From Manduca sexta (Eukaryota; Arthropoda; Insecta; Lepidoptera; Sphingidae), in assembly GCF_014839805.1 (NCBI RefSeq), contig NC_051138.1:9608983-9672982 (forward strand): a stretch of 64,000 nt of DNA. Reading direction: 5' to 3'. Each line of letters opens with the position of its first letter. The first letter of the stretch is position 1. The position numbers were made by a program, and so were the translations under genes. The notes below the pieces were generated by a model. It did not search any database. It was not told where the DNA came from and saw only the letters and a list, made by a program, of their open reading frames with translations. Below are positions 1 through 11,800 of the stretch, piece after piece.

Positions 1-375
1 AATGTAGTTTTCAATCCCATCAATATGGCTATCAAAATAAAGGGCTTGGTAAGTATAATACAGTATACTATACAAAATTACAGTATGAATCTCCCACCCA
101 AGTCAAGATCTGATATCCTGTCGAGGACTGTGTGGCGTTAGGGTGGCTAAAAATGATACCTCGCTAGGGGTACACCAGCCAAGTTAAGGTAAAAGGTAAA
201 AGCGCGCCGAGAACTGTATGGCATTAGGGTGGATAAAAATGATATATCGTTAGCGTTTTCCCCTCAAGATTCAGGCACATCTTGTTGTACATAGCCTTGC
301 CCCTCTAATGGACCTCTGGGAAAATGTCTGAAAAAAAAATGTAAAAATGTCCAGTCCTCGTGGGAACAAAATGGT
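1..375. repeat. Repeat-rich flank with a 47-bp direct repeat
   Basis: No gene is seen here. A 47-nt segment at 119-165 (around 'gtgtggcgttagggtggc') recurs in diverged form at 208-254, 89 bp downstream. The stretch lies immediately upstream of the helicase fragment and may be part of the same transposon remnant. Confidence 0.5.
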
Positions 376-959
376 AACAACAAATTCTACAAAAAATAAA
401 AACAGAAACACTAATACCAGCTAATATCAATAAGACTGGGGGTTTACCAGCAGAATTAGAAATATTTGTGGGAGCAAAAGTCATGTTGCGGTCCAATATT
501 GAGGTTTCAAAGGGATTAGTTAATGGCGCTATAGGATATATCAACGAAATCGTTTGGCCCCTATTTCGTCGAACTCAGATGTACGCAACAGACGTACCTT
601 CGGTTCGAATCGACTTTGCAAGAGATAGCGTACATCTTATACACCCGAAAGCCATACAGTTTCCAGCCAAATTTAATTACGGGACGGCTGAAAGACGAAT
701 GTTGCCCTTAATATTGTCATGGGCTTCCACGGTGCATAAAATGCAGGGCAGCACTGTGGATCATGCTGTCGTATACTTAGACGCTAAACTATTTGAGGAA
801 GGCCAAGCCTACGTTGCTCTTAGTAGAGTGAGATCTTTGGAGGGATTACGTATTGAAGAGTTTGACTGCAATAAACTAACAGGCAAGAAACCTTGCAATA
901 ATGAGGCACTCAACGAATTGAATAGAATGAGAAATAAAAACTTTAAAATAAAAAAGTAA
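376..959 (+). pseudogene. PIF1-type helicase C-terminal fragment (Helitron-like)
   Basis: The open frame runs from a stop near 373 to the TAA at 957-959; the first ATG is at 468, but the similarity begins upstream of it, so the frame is a fragment rather than a gene with its own start. Recognisable PIF1-family features are a 'GGLPAELEIFVGAKVMLRSN' block (about 420-495), a motif-V-like 'STVHKMQGSTVDHAVV' and a motif-VI-like 'GQAYVALSRVRSLEGL'. The Walker A and B motifs and the Rep domain of a Helitron are absent, so this is only the 3' end of a helicase. Such PIF1 modules in insect genomes usually come from Helitron/Helentron transposons. No function is expected. A host PIF1 fragment is less likely because a transposon-like tandem tail follows directly. 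Confidence 0.8.
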
Positions 960-1080
960 AAAAAAAAATTAAGTTAAACGGTTTTATATTGCAGATAAAT
1001 GTACTAAAAGCTAAATAAAAAAGTAAAAAAAAAAATAAGTTAAACGGTTTTATATTGCAGATAAATGTACTGAAAGTTAA
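953..1080 (+). repeat. Tandem duplication of about 60 bp after the helicase fragment
   Basis: Two adjacent copies of a unit consisting of an A-rich run followed by 'gttaaacggttttatattg' and 'cagataaatgtact' follow the helicase stop codon. The copies differ at a few bases (ctaaaagc versus ctgaaagt). They are probably part of the 3' end of the helicase-bearing transposon. Confidence 0.75.
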
Positions 1081-1256
1081 AATAATTTCATGGATACAGT
1101 CATGGGTACCAATATGTATACATTGTTATATTTTCAAAATAAAGTAACTCGTAACCTACTCACTTTCTAGAAATATCTATGGTCACATAAATTCCTAAAA
1201 ATGCAATATACATTTATGTAAACACCTATGACAAAAGATGTCATTTTTGAAATATA

Positions 1257-2560
1257 CTTAGTCTGGCCATAAATACTGTTACACTTAATTATAAAAAAAT
1301 ATTACATTTGAATTTCGAATCTGTCATTTTTATACGATTGTTCATTGTGTTTTCTCATTTTGGCGCCAATACATTGTAAAATATTTTGCGATATTAAAAT
1401 GGTGTGGGGTGATAAAGAGAACCGAATCGCTGTGATAGCATTACACAAAGTAGGTATGGAGCCAAATGCAATTTTTAAAACTCTCCATACACTTGGTATT
1501 AGTAAAATGTTTGTGTACCGGGCTATTAATAGGTACAATGAGACCTCCTCTGTTTGTGACAGAAAAGATCTGGCCGTCCACGTAGTGTTCGTACGAAAAA
1601 GGTGGTCAAAGCAGTAAGGGAAAGAATTCGAAGAAATCCTGTCCGAAAGCAAAAGATTTTATCTCGGGAAATGAAGATAGCACCTAGAACCATGTCGCGT
1701 ATTTTAAAAGATGACTTAGGACTTGCAGCCTATAAGAGACGCACTGGCCATTTCTTAACTGATAATTTAAAGAAGAATAGGGTGGTAAAATCGAAACAAC
1801 TACTGAAGCGGTACGCAAAGGGAGGTCACAGAAAAATTTTGTTTACGGATGAGAAAATTTTTACAATTGAGCAACATTTTAACAAACAAAATGACCGTAT
1901 TTATGCTCAAAGCTCTAAGGAAGCTTCCCAATTAGTCGACAGAGTGCAACGTGGACATTATCCGACTTCAGTGATGGTTTGGTGGGGTGTTAGCTATGAA
2001 GGAGTGACTGAGCCATATTTTTGTGAAAAGGTATCAAAACATCGGCACAAGTGTATCAAGATACCATTCTTGAGAAGGTAGTTAAGCCCCTTAACATCAC
2101 CATGTTCAATAACCAAGTATGGTCCTTCCAGCAAGACTCGGCGCCGGGTCATAAAGCTCGGTCCACGCAGTCTTGGTTGGAATCGAACGTTTCGGACTTC
2201 ATCAGAGCTGAAGACTGGCCGTCGTCTAGTCCCGATCTTAATCCGCTGGATTATGATTTGTGGTCAGTTTTAGAGAGTACAGCTTGCTCTAAACGCCATG
2301 ATAATTTGAGTCCCTAAAACAATCTATACGATTGGCAGTGAAGAATTTTCCCATGGAAAGAGTGCGTGCTTCTATTGATAACTGGCCTCATCGTTTAAAG
2401 GACTGTATTGCAGCCAATGGAGACCACTTCGAATAAGCTTTTTATATTTTTAATTGTTTTATATTTATGTATTAAACTGACACACTGTAAAAGTAATAAA
2501 TGTTATTTGCAGTTAACAATTTTCTTTTTTCTTTATTACAATATTTATGGCAAGACTAGG
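1257..2560 (+). mobile_element. Tc1/mariner element, maT (DD37D) type, complete ends
   Basis: A 1304-bp element with terminal inverted repeats CTTAGTCTGGCCATAAATA (left) and, on the other strand, CCTAGTCTTGCCATAAATA (right). It is flanked by the TA dinucleotides expected for this superfamily (1255-1256 and 2561-2562). It carries one decayed transposase gene. The ends are well preserved although the gene is frameshifted, so the copy is no longer autonomous but could still be mobilised in trans. It inserted about 145 bp downstream of the proposed stop codon of the neighbouring minus-strand receptor gene. Confidence 0.9.
1399..2436 (+). pseudogene. maT-type mariner transposase, three frameshifts
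   Basis: The reading starts with ATG at 1399 and ends with TAA at 2434-2436, but the frame shifts near 1600, near 2045 and near 2310. The N-terminal part resembles a paired-type helix-turn-helix DNA-binding region. The catalytic core is visible as 'FTDEKIF' (first Asp), 'QQDSAPGH' (second Asp) and 'SPDLNPLDYDLW' (third Asp). The second and third catalytic Asp residues are separated by 37 residues, which is the DD37D signature of maT elements. The protein would be about 345 residues, normal for the family. The frameshifts mean no active transposase is made from this copy. Confidence 0.9.
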
Positions 2561-2705
2561 TACAAATTTTAAACATATGCATTGATTAAACTAAAATAAA
2601 ATCGTGCTCGATTAGCTAGATTCGCTAGATGCTCAACATCTATAAACAAACAAGTTACACCTTGAAAGGGATATCTAAGACTTTTCTGATAGTAAAGATA
2701 TCATT
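2561..2705. other. Spacer between transposon and receptor stop codon
   Basis: AT-rich sequence of 145 bp. It would be the 3' UTR of the minus-strand receptor if the exon at 2706-2834 is correct. A minus-strand AATAAA (plus 2533-2538) lies inside the right end of the mariner, so the transposon might supply the poly(A) signal. Confidence 0.4.
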
Positions 2706-2834
2706 TTATAGTTGTAGGTGAAGTTCGCCGGTCGCGGAACAGCGTGCGAACGACGCAGGCGAGACGCAAGGCATTTTACTCCAAGGCATTTGGCGACGGC
2801 ATTTCCACGGCGACTCCCCAAATAGCCAAATTAT
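2706..2834 (-). CDS. Probable C-terminal tail exon of the receptor
   Basis: A GC-rich island of 129 bp in AT-rich DNA. It has an acceptor (gcatttag), is phase 0 as required by the TM7 exon, and is open for 42 codons to a TAA. It begins IIWLFG, close to the 'AVLFG' that follows helix 8 in the fly PK1 receptor as I recall it, then continues with a Cys/Arg/Ser-rich tail ('WKCRRQ', 'CSATGELHLQL') containing possible palmitoylation cysteines. Position, phase and composition support it, but the acceptor is only moderate and the 7-kb intron is long. Other tail exons could exist. Confidence 0.62.
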   Translation of the reverse strand: MIWLFGESPWKCRRQMPWSKMPCVSPASFARCSATGELHLQL

Positions 2835-5800
2835 CTAAATGCGTATCTAGATTATGGCTATCCACTTTCGTTTTTATTGTACGCCGAGAATCTTATTTTC
2901 AGATTCTAGCCTAAGAGTTACGAATAAGGTTAGATGTCAAAATAAAGACGATTAAAAAAAGAAAACTTGAAATTGACTCAAGATGTATATACCTTTAGAA
3001 GAGATACAAATGACAATAGACAAGTTTAAAAATATTAGCGTTAACAATAAATAAACTCGCTAATATTATGAGTTATTTTAGTTATTAGAAGACTGTATAC
3101 ATAAATTAACGTTACTATAAATACTCTTAATTAAATTAAAAAAAAATGTTATGCACATACTTAATTTTATGTTAGCACATCCTAACATCTTATCAAATGT
3201 GTCCTTAATTTTAAAGTTACTACAACAGAATAATAAAATTTAACTCAATTGTGATAAACCTCAAAGCAAGTATTTACGTAAATATTTTGTCACTGTTGAC
3301 AATACATAAATGCGTTATACAATTATACAGACGATAAACAATCGACTGTTACACACTAACACAATAATATATTTATCCTGTTATATAATAATGAAATATA
3401 TGAAAATTTATAAATGAAAAAGGTTTCAGTAAACAATTTCTTCGCCAAATAATGAAGACGTATCGAAGACAACATACAAAAACAAAGATTGGGACATCAA
3501 TTGATCTGGGGCTCAGGGCTAGCTATAAAAAACACCTGTCGTTTCGTTGCCTTTATGAGAACATCAAATTTATGTAGCGATATGGTTGTTTCGTCGCACA
3601 CGGGTCCTAATGACAACTAAGACTACAAACGACCATGAAATAAAATTCATCTGCCGCAATAAGATTATCCACTAAGCATAAGATGAAAATAAATTATTTA
3701 TAAAACAACAACCAATAATTAACTATAATTTCAATCTCATGAATTTAAAGTATAAAAGCTGCAATTGGATATATACTTTATTCCTATAACTACCATGATA
3801 TGAGACTTTCATTATTTGTGTTCATCGATGTGTCAATAAAAAATCTTTGCGCCATTCGTGATATACTGTAACTTATTCAGTGGCGCAGCGTCCATACAGC
3901 TCGATTCCTACCAGCTTCCCTTTTATACTTATTTTTGTTTGTCTTAGTTTGTTTTCTGTTAAAATGGCCGCGATGTGTTACCTAAGGCATTTTTATTGCA
4001 TACGGTTACCTTTTGATTTTTTTTTCAAAATGAATATATTTTAAACTGTAAAGAATCATAGATTAAATTTAAATAAAATTATAATTTATTAGTTCATAAT
4101 ACAAGATTGATCTTCAAACATTATGTAATTAGTTTCACGTAATCGTATCATCGTCTCATGACAAAGACAAATATTCTCTTACAAAAATACCGAAGCAACT
4201 ACTGCTATTACTGACATACTTTTATTGGGTTCTGATTAATGAGTAGTAGTTTTATCGACCTTACAAGATCATGCTGGAATGCGTTCTCAAATAATAAGAT
4301 TCCCCTCCCATATCTCTAATTAATTATTACGTCTATAATAGTCATTCACGATAATATATTTTCTTATATTATATTTTCTTATTACAAATTATTGAAATAT
4401 CTAAAATTCTTGTACAGACTTGAATATCCATTATCTTCGAGTAAATGCAAATAGCAAAACTTCAGTCTAACCGATTCTATTTCGATGTAATCCTAACGCT
4501 ACGGTAAGATGGAGTGAATTGTAGGATATTTAAACATATCCAGGGATAAAATCCCGCAACCGCGCCTCTAATATGCCGCAGTAATGAACATACTTTACAG
4601 GGAAAACATTTTAGTTAAATAAGTTTATGCTAAAATATTCGATATTCTACGGTAGATTTTGACTGTACACTAAACCCGACATCAAATAAATGCTTTTACT
4701 CGCAGCAAAAACATTTGACTTTAGACCTTGTGGGGGTAAAAGAAATTGAAATAAAGTTTTGTGACCTCGAATACATTGCCACTCAATATTTTATGACTCA
4801 AAAAGAGTACTGCAAGTTTTTTTATAAATAGGCATGCTTCTATTTTTCACTCTCAAAGTTCAGACGAGAGATTCATGGCACTTTATTTGTCAAATGGAAC
4901 CGTTAAAAACCACCAATTTCGCACCATCCAAATAGATAAAAAAAATAATGAAATTAAAGAGGCATAATATAAAACAGAAGAACAGTTCCGTATACATAAA
5001 CTAAAGTATTTGTCATAAATTTCTGCAAAAATATACTTCATTTCTAACTAAACAATAATAGACGCGAGAGTTTCATAGCGAAAACCTATAGACGTTTTAT
5101 ATATAAGTACATACATTCCTCCGTTTTTGTATTTAACATGACCTATTTATTTACACCCTTTTCCTTTGACACCCGCAGTCAAAATGTATACTAGTTCTAA
5201 GTCATTGAACAGAATGTTTATTACTATAATATTATTATTAGCTTGTTTGTCTCCAAGTTGAGTGGGAAAAACTTGCTACATTAATCATATTAAAATTTTC
5301 TCGCCGTAAGAAGTCTGAGGGAAAAAAATTACAAGTTCTTCAATATTATAAAAAACTAATAATGAAAATTGATATAATTTAAACTCAAAACAATCGCTGA
5401 AGTTTAGCAAGATAATACTCTCGTGTATTGTAATATATTATTAGACATAAATTAATCGAATCCTCTTCCAATCATTATTAGCTCCGATATCAACAAACAT
5501 CGTTTATTAGAGCTTTAACTAATTGCCGTTTAATTGTTTTATATGTTTACACGAATGTTAGACATGGAAATAAATATTTTTTGCAGATTTTATCGTGGTT
5601 TTTATATTTTTATTTTCTCTCGGAGTTTAAAGAATTTACAGCTTTACTGGCCAAGGGGTGTACTTCGGGGAGACTTCGAGACATTAGGAGAAAATTATAA
5701 AAAAAGAACCGCGATATAAAAAAACCGATTAGGTAAGGTTAGGTTATTATTTTTGCAACAATACATTATGTTTCATATTTTTATTCATAACAATTCATTT

Positions 5801-8800
5801 GGAAATAGTCCAGAACTATAAGCATAATCTAATACGTAAACCCAAAACTCGTCGATAGATATTACTAGCACGAAATAAAATATTTTCTTTGGAAGAAGCC
5901 AGATATAATGGAAAAACAAATAGTTACTTAAGTTACCAGTCACGGTTCACTGTATAGAATTCCGGCAATGTTGCGACTCTCTCCACTCTCCAAAACATAT
6001 TGTGTTGCTTAAGGAGTGTATTTTATGGACTTTGAAGATATATTACGAGACTGTGTTCGAATTCAGTTGTGCAAGTAACAAATTCCTTTTAGATTTATAC
6101 GAGTATATTATACAACAGAAATAGTAAAGTCAGAAACAGAAAATTTTAATCGCACAATATTTATATATCTTGATGTTAACAGTTATAATAATAATAAGCC
6201 CGCAGGGGAGGCTATATGGCGAGCCGGTGGTGAGTACCTACGACACCTCGTTCCCTGATTCCGTGGGGGCTAAATGGGACCCTCTGACCCTTGGCTTGCT
6301 TTCACTGGCCGGCTAAGGGTGGAAGCCGCAAGATCCAAGAACCTCAACTCCAGTGTGGAAGTACTCAATCTGTGTAATAGCAAGGAAACCCGCTCTCAGC
6401 CGTGGCAGCGACTTGCGATGGTGAAATCAGTGCACACCTCTCGAGACCCTTAAGCCTCTTATAACATGCCCATCTAGTGGGGGGCAAGTCACCGTCTGTC
6501 TGCCTTGAATACATAAGATTGAGACATTTTACTTGTCAGGCGTCCCGTTGTCTCAATCAATATCCCAGCAACGAGTCCAACCAGATCCCATCCATAGATC
6601 CAGTATAATTTCCATCTTTTCTGCAATAGTCCCTGCGCCTTACAAGCGCTATCTTTGGCTGTATTTCTTTAAGTGCAGAAAGAGAGAGTACTTGCAAGGT
6701 GTATAAACCCGAACTAGAGTAATGTATCTTAAAGGGGCCTCTACGTGTTGGATCCATGTCCCCACGCAAGCCTTCCAAAAAGACCAGCCTTTATGCCGTG
6801 ATTTCCCGCAGGAAAGATACAACATAATAATAATAATAATATGAGCCCTGTATTATATACTGTCCCACTGTTAGCCATGGGCTAGTGAGAGGGATTAGGC
6901 CTTAGTCCATACACAGGCCTATTGCGAATTGGTAGACTTCACACACCCTCAAAATTTCTATAGAGGACTCCTCAGGCATGAAGGTTTCCTCACGATGTTT
7001 TCTTTCACCGTTCAAGCAAACGATTATTCACGAAGAAAACACACATCATTTTAGAAAAGTCATAAGTGTGTGCCGTTGAGATTTAAACCAGTGGACATGC
7101 GTCTCGGCAGTCCGTTCCACAAACAACTAGGCTATCGCTGCTTAACAGTTATGGCACTTCATAATGTTATAACTTTATGTAAGATTTCCTACTGTGTATT
7201 ATACTGAAGTTACTACACCATTCAATAAACTTATGAAGAGGTATAAAATATAAACATACTAACTAAAAAAAATCTTTAAATGTCTACACATCTACTTGAG
7301 CTGAATTTGTCAATTCGTATTTTTTTATAATTAATATATTTTATATGAATGTTCCCCAAATATTATTAATGCATGAGATTTCTTATTCCAGCCACACATA
7401 GTCTAAGAAATTGTTCATCATTACATCGAATAATTGGTACGTGACCACTACACTGTTCCAAGTCCACCATTTTCCAACTTTATCGTAGAATATGTCGATA
7501 CTAATTTAAGAGTTCAATTTTACAATTGTTTCGAAACATCTGAGACTATATTTAATACATTATATAACATTTTTCAATGCAATATTTATTATATACATTA
7601 CCTTTAGCAAATTGTAGTTTCCCAAACAAGGTAGAAATGTCAGCCAAATGATGGATTACCACCACAAGAAAATTCGAAACCCAAAGGATCCGAATGATGC
7701 GAGATAATAAAAATATTGTCACAGATTAAAAATCTCTATGTCCAGGGGCAAATCGTAATAAATCATAAGGTGACAGGACACATAATGCTTCAAAAACGGT
7801 TAGAAGCAACTCTGCACGGAATACACTTAGAGCTCTAGTTCTATTACTAAATAAGTAGCTATGTAAAACAAAGTCCACCACCGCGTCTGTCTATCGAATA
7901 TGATAAACTCATGAACTACAAAATAGATTTCTATGAATTGGTATGGAAATAGCTTGAGACCCTGGGAAGGATGTAATCTACTTTTAAATATCAAAACTAG
8001 TGTAAAAAGAAGAACAATTTTTCGTCGACCGTAGTAATAGCTACAAAACTATTTTTGCTATTGTTTCCGTGTATATTTTCATTTATCATTTACATAAAAT
8101 ATAAACAAGCATGGTATACTGGCTTATGTCAGTTATAGAATAGTATTTTAAAAAAATCAGATTTTTGTTCTGATTCTGCATTATCTTCGAAAATTCTACG
8201 CGATTTGTACACTCCCACAAGATCAATACAATAGATCGTGTATAAACTAATAAATACGTCTAATTATGTAGTTAGATAAGATTAAAGTAACGGAAATGAA
8301 TAAACGGTCTTACCATTGCCACCCAATATGACATCTTTAACTGAAAAAAATCTGTAGTCAAAAATCGATGCAAATATTTTACCAATCACGTAATTTATTG
8401 GTTCACAAGTAACGTCAGAATACTGATACAAAAATAAAATAAATTTTATACTCAGTTCGTAGTGATCGTAAAATATATTTATTGCGCTGCGAAATTTTGC
8501 CGCCTCCCTTTAATTGTGTTTGTAAATCTCAATATTACATATATAAAAAATACAGTTCTCTTTCGTTTCTTCTAAAGTCGACGAAAGTGAAGTGGCCGAG
8601 GGTAAAATCAAAAAACGTCTTAAATGTGTCTAAAATATTACAGGCCATTATAGTATAATTTGATAAAGTATTATATTTTGCACATCGAATACTTCCTCAT
8701 ACTTACTCCGAAGTGTTATTGGTCCATGCAACGTCACTGCGCTTTTCTTTACTGGCTTTATATTAAGAATAGGCCTTTGCCTACTCTTAATATAAACGCA

Positions 8801-11800
8801 ACTTTGCATGCTAAGGCTATCTTACTGATGCTGCATATTAATGGAATAGTAATATATCATTACCTTTATGTCACATAAGCCATCCTACAAAGTTTTATTT
8901 GCAGCGTAAATTAACTCATTTTGTGATGAAACCACTGCCACATATCAAATCAGAGTGTAGTACCAGTTTTTCTATTTTAATTGTTCACTTAATAAGTTTA
9001 CTAGAGATCCAAGAACTTTCTCCCTTCCCAATCCCCTTCCTTTTCTTTAAAGATCAGCAACGCAAACCTACATCTTATATTATGTATATGCCCAGTACGT
9101 TCATAGGCGATGAAAACAAATTATAACCTTATGATGTATAATGTTTTATCAATGTAGACCTTATATCATGCCGATAAATGATATTGGCTTTTCCGCACTA
9201 TAGAGTCTAATAGCTGAACAGACTGTAGGTATAAGCAGCTGGGCATGATTGTTAATAAACTATTTTAACACACATGAAAGTCTACTTATATTTGGTTTTA
9301 ACAAAATATTGCCAGCTGTGTAAACGTGCAAAGAAAACTTTTTTTTTTCATTTACCTGATGTTCAAGTTACATTTTTCAAACAAACGTAGCCAGAAGAAC
9401 GTGAATAAGACGAATACGCGCCATTTAACATTTGCTTTGCCATTGTTCAGTATGTGTACACAACATAGATTCTCTTGTTCTGTCTAATGTAAAGACTATC
9501 TGGTGTCGGAAAACAGAGGCGGATATAGAAAATAATATAATTTCCTAATATGTAACATTTGCAATAAAAATATATTAAGTTATTATAATTATAAAGGCAA
9601 TAATAATATGAATGCTTTAACATTATGTCATGATGTACACTGTGTAAAATACCTATTCCTAATTAATGGTGGGGATATTCATTATTCAAGTTAGGAAACC
9701 AAAGAACATGAAATATGAAGGAAAAATGGATACATGGAAAATGCAGCCGATAACGATTTGATATTATATTATTTTTCCGAAAAACAATATTTGTTGTAAG
9801 GGAAATATTTGAATAGATAAAGCACTAAGAAGAACATGTATTATGACAATGATCCATAATAATAAATAAGTGAAATAATTAAATATCTATTTTCTTACCT
9901 TAAAAGCGTTTCTGAACTTATTCGACATTATGTTGTACAGGAACGGATTGATGGCAGTCGATAGATAATATAGCACGCCGGACAAAAACGTAAGCACGAT
10001 GTAAACCTGCGAAATAAGCGGTTAGTACATTGTTCGTTCATTCGTACAAAATTAGAAATTGCAATTCGTGATTTCGGGCCCATTGAAATGAAAAATGGAA
10101 TTCCGAGTATCAGAATATCAAACTGTATTGAATGGACCTGGCGCAGTAATTCACATTTTTGCCGCACGCAGTTATCAAACGAATAACTTATTTGTAAACT
10201 ATGTATTATTACAGGTGTTCGTCGAACTTCACTGACTTTAAATATTTAAACGGTGTTATAATCCACGATTTTAGTACAACACCTGCAATTACGGTATGTT
10301 AATTTATAATCTCTTTGTTGAATTGGTACTAGGGATTTTGGGCTGTGATTCGCGAGTTTATTGACTCTACTCCTAAGTCAGGCACATAGTAGATATATTT
10401 TGTATAGCTCGCTTTGAACAACACATCTAAGTTTATTTATTTATTTATTTATTTGTAATAAGGTACACCAACAGCACTACATATTACATCAATCAATATT
10501 ATAAAAAACTATAAGGTACAGCATCTGATATGTGTGCTACTAATAGGTGAACACAGCATTTACCACTAACAACATTATATACTAAATAATTTGTCTATAA
10601 AAACTATTGTAAACAACGTCATATAATTGGCAACAGAAAAGGTTATTGAGAATATCTCGTTGACAAAATTTATAAAAAGTTACATGTTAATTTTTGAGAT
10701 ATTCCAGCAGTCTTTCTTTGAACACTTTTACAGAATCATTAAATATATCAATATCCACTTTAGTGCCAACTTTATTATATAGAGCACATAATCTAGTTAT
10801 TGGAGCATTTAGACCTAAGTTAGTTCTGTAAGAAGGTGTTTTAAAAATACTAGTTATTGGGCGTCTGGGTTTGTTGTAAGGAACTGCTATACTGATGTTT
10901 TCGAGGAGTTCACTGCATGAAATTTTATTATTAACTAACTTATATAGGAATGACAAGTCCAGAAGCTTTCGACGAATATACAAACTGTCCATTTCGAAAT
11001 GGGCCATACGATTTTTCATAAGGACACCTGTGCGATATCCCAGGTGAAGTGAAGGCGAGATGACGAGAAAATGATCGTTGTAGATTTTCAATTCGTTGGG
11101 AATGCTTGCTGTATAAGGCGTTCCAAACAACACTACCGAATTCCAAATGGCTTCGCACCAAAGAGTTATATAAAATAATTTTAGTGCGGGGCGATTTGAA
11201 ACCTTTCGATTCTAAGTTGCTTAGTTTTGGAAATCATGTCCGGTATTGTGATAGTGTTTCTCCGTATCCCATCATGAAACCTATATACGATAAGCAAATG
11301 TGGATGCATCTGTTTGTACTTATATTAATTACATCCCTGCCTACTCTTTTCGGGTTAAAAATACGTAAACATGTACATATAATTAAACACGTGTTAGATT
11401 CGAAAGTATTTAAACTTTTCCTTCGAAAAATCTGTGATCATAAAGTGGAAACATGGCATTTATAATATGAAACTAAACTCTAGTGGCACGTTAATATGAA
11501 AATTTACACATTGTCATTTGGCCTTTTGCCAACTGCAAAACTTTTAAAGTCGTTGCGTACGTCACGCAACATGTCCCCCACCGGAAGGGACGTAACAATT
11601 TTTTACATAAATTAACAAGGTAATCCGTAACGCATGGAAGAAATAGGGAGGAATCGCCACGTATTGACGGTGCCACGTTGAAACCTCGTCGTAATATAAC
11701 ATCTGCGAAACTAGTAAAATATATTAGTACTCACAATAATAATTCATGTTACATATATTATACGCATTATACTTTTACTATCCATAACCACTATAATAAC

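Larger units (their letters stand above)
2835..9898 (-). other. Receptor intron 3, repeat-filled
   Basis: About 7 kb of mostly unique AT-rich DNA with no coding exon seen. It contains a deleted hAT copy (3878-4035), a LINE 3' end (about 6190-6841), a lepidopteran interspersed repeat (6842-7150), a Helitron-like fragment (7855-7980) and a hairpin (8757-8796). I see nothing recognisable in 4036-6189, 7151-7854 or 7981-8756. Small ORFs at 5534-5719 and 8660-9126 show no protein-like composition. Confidence 0.6.

Noticed and set aside
9380..9510. Minus-strand stretches considered as the receptor tail exon
   Set aside because: Acceptors were weak and the translations lacked tail features. The 2706-2834 island fits phase, composition and family better.
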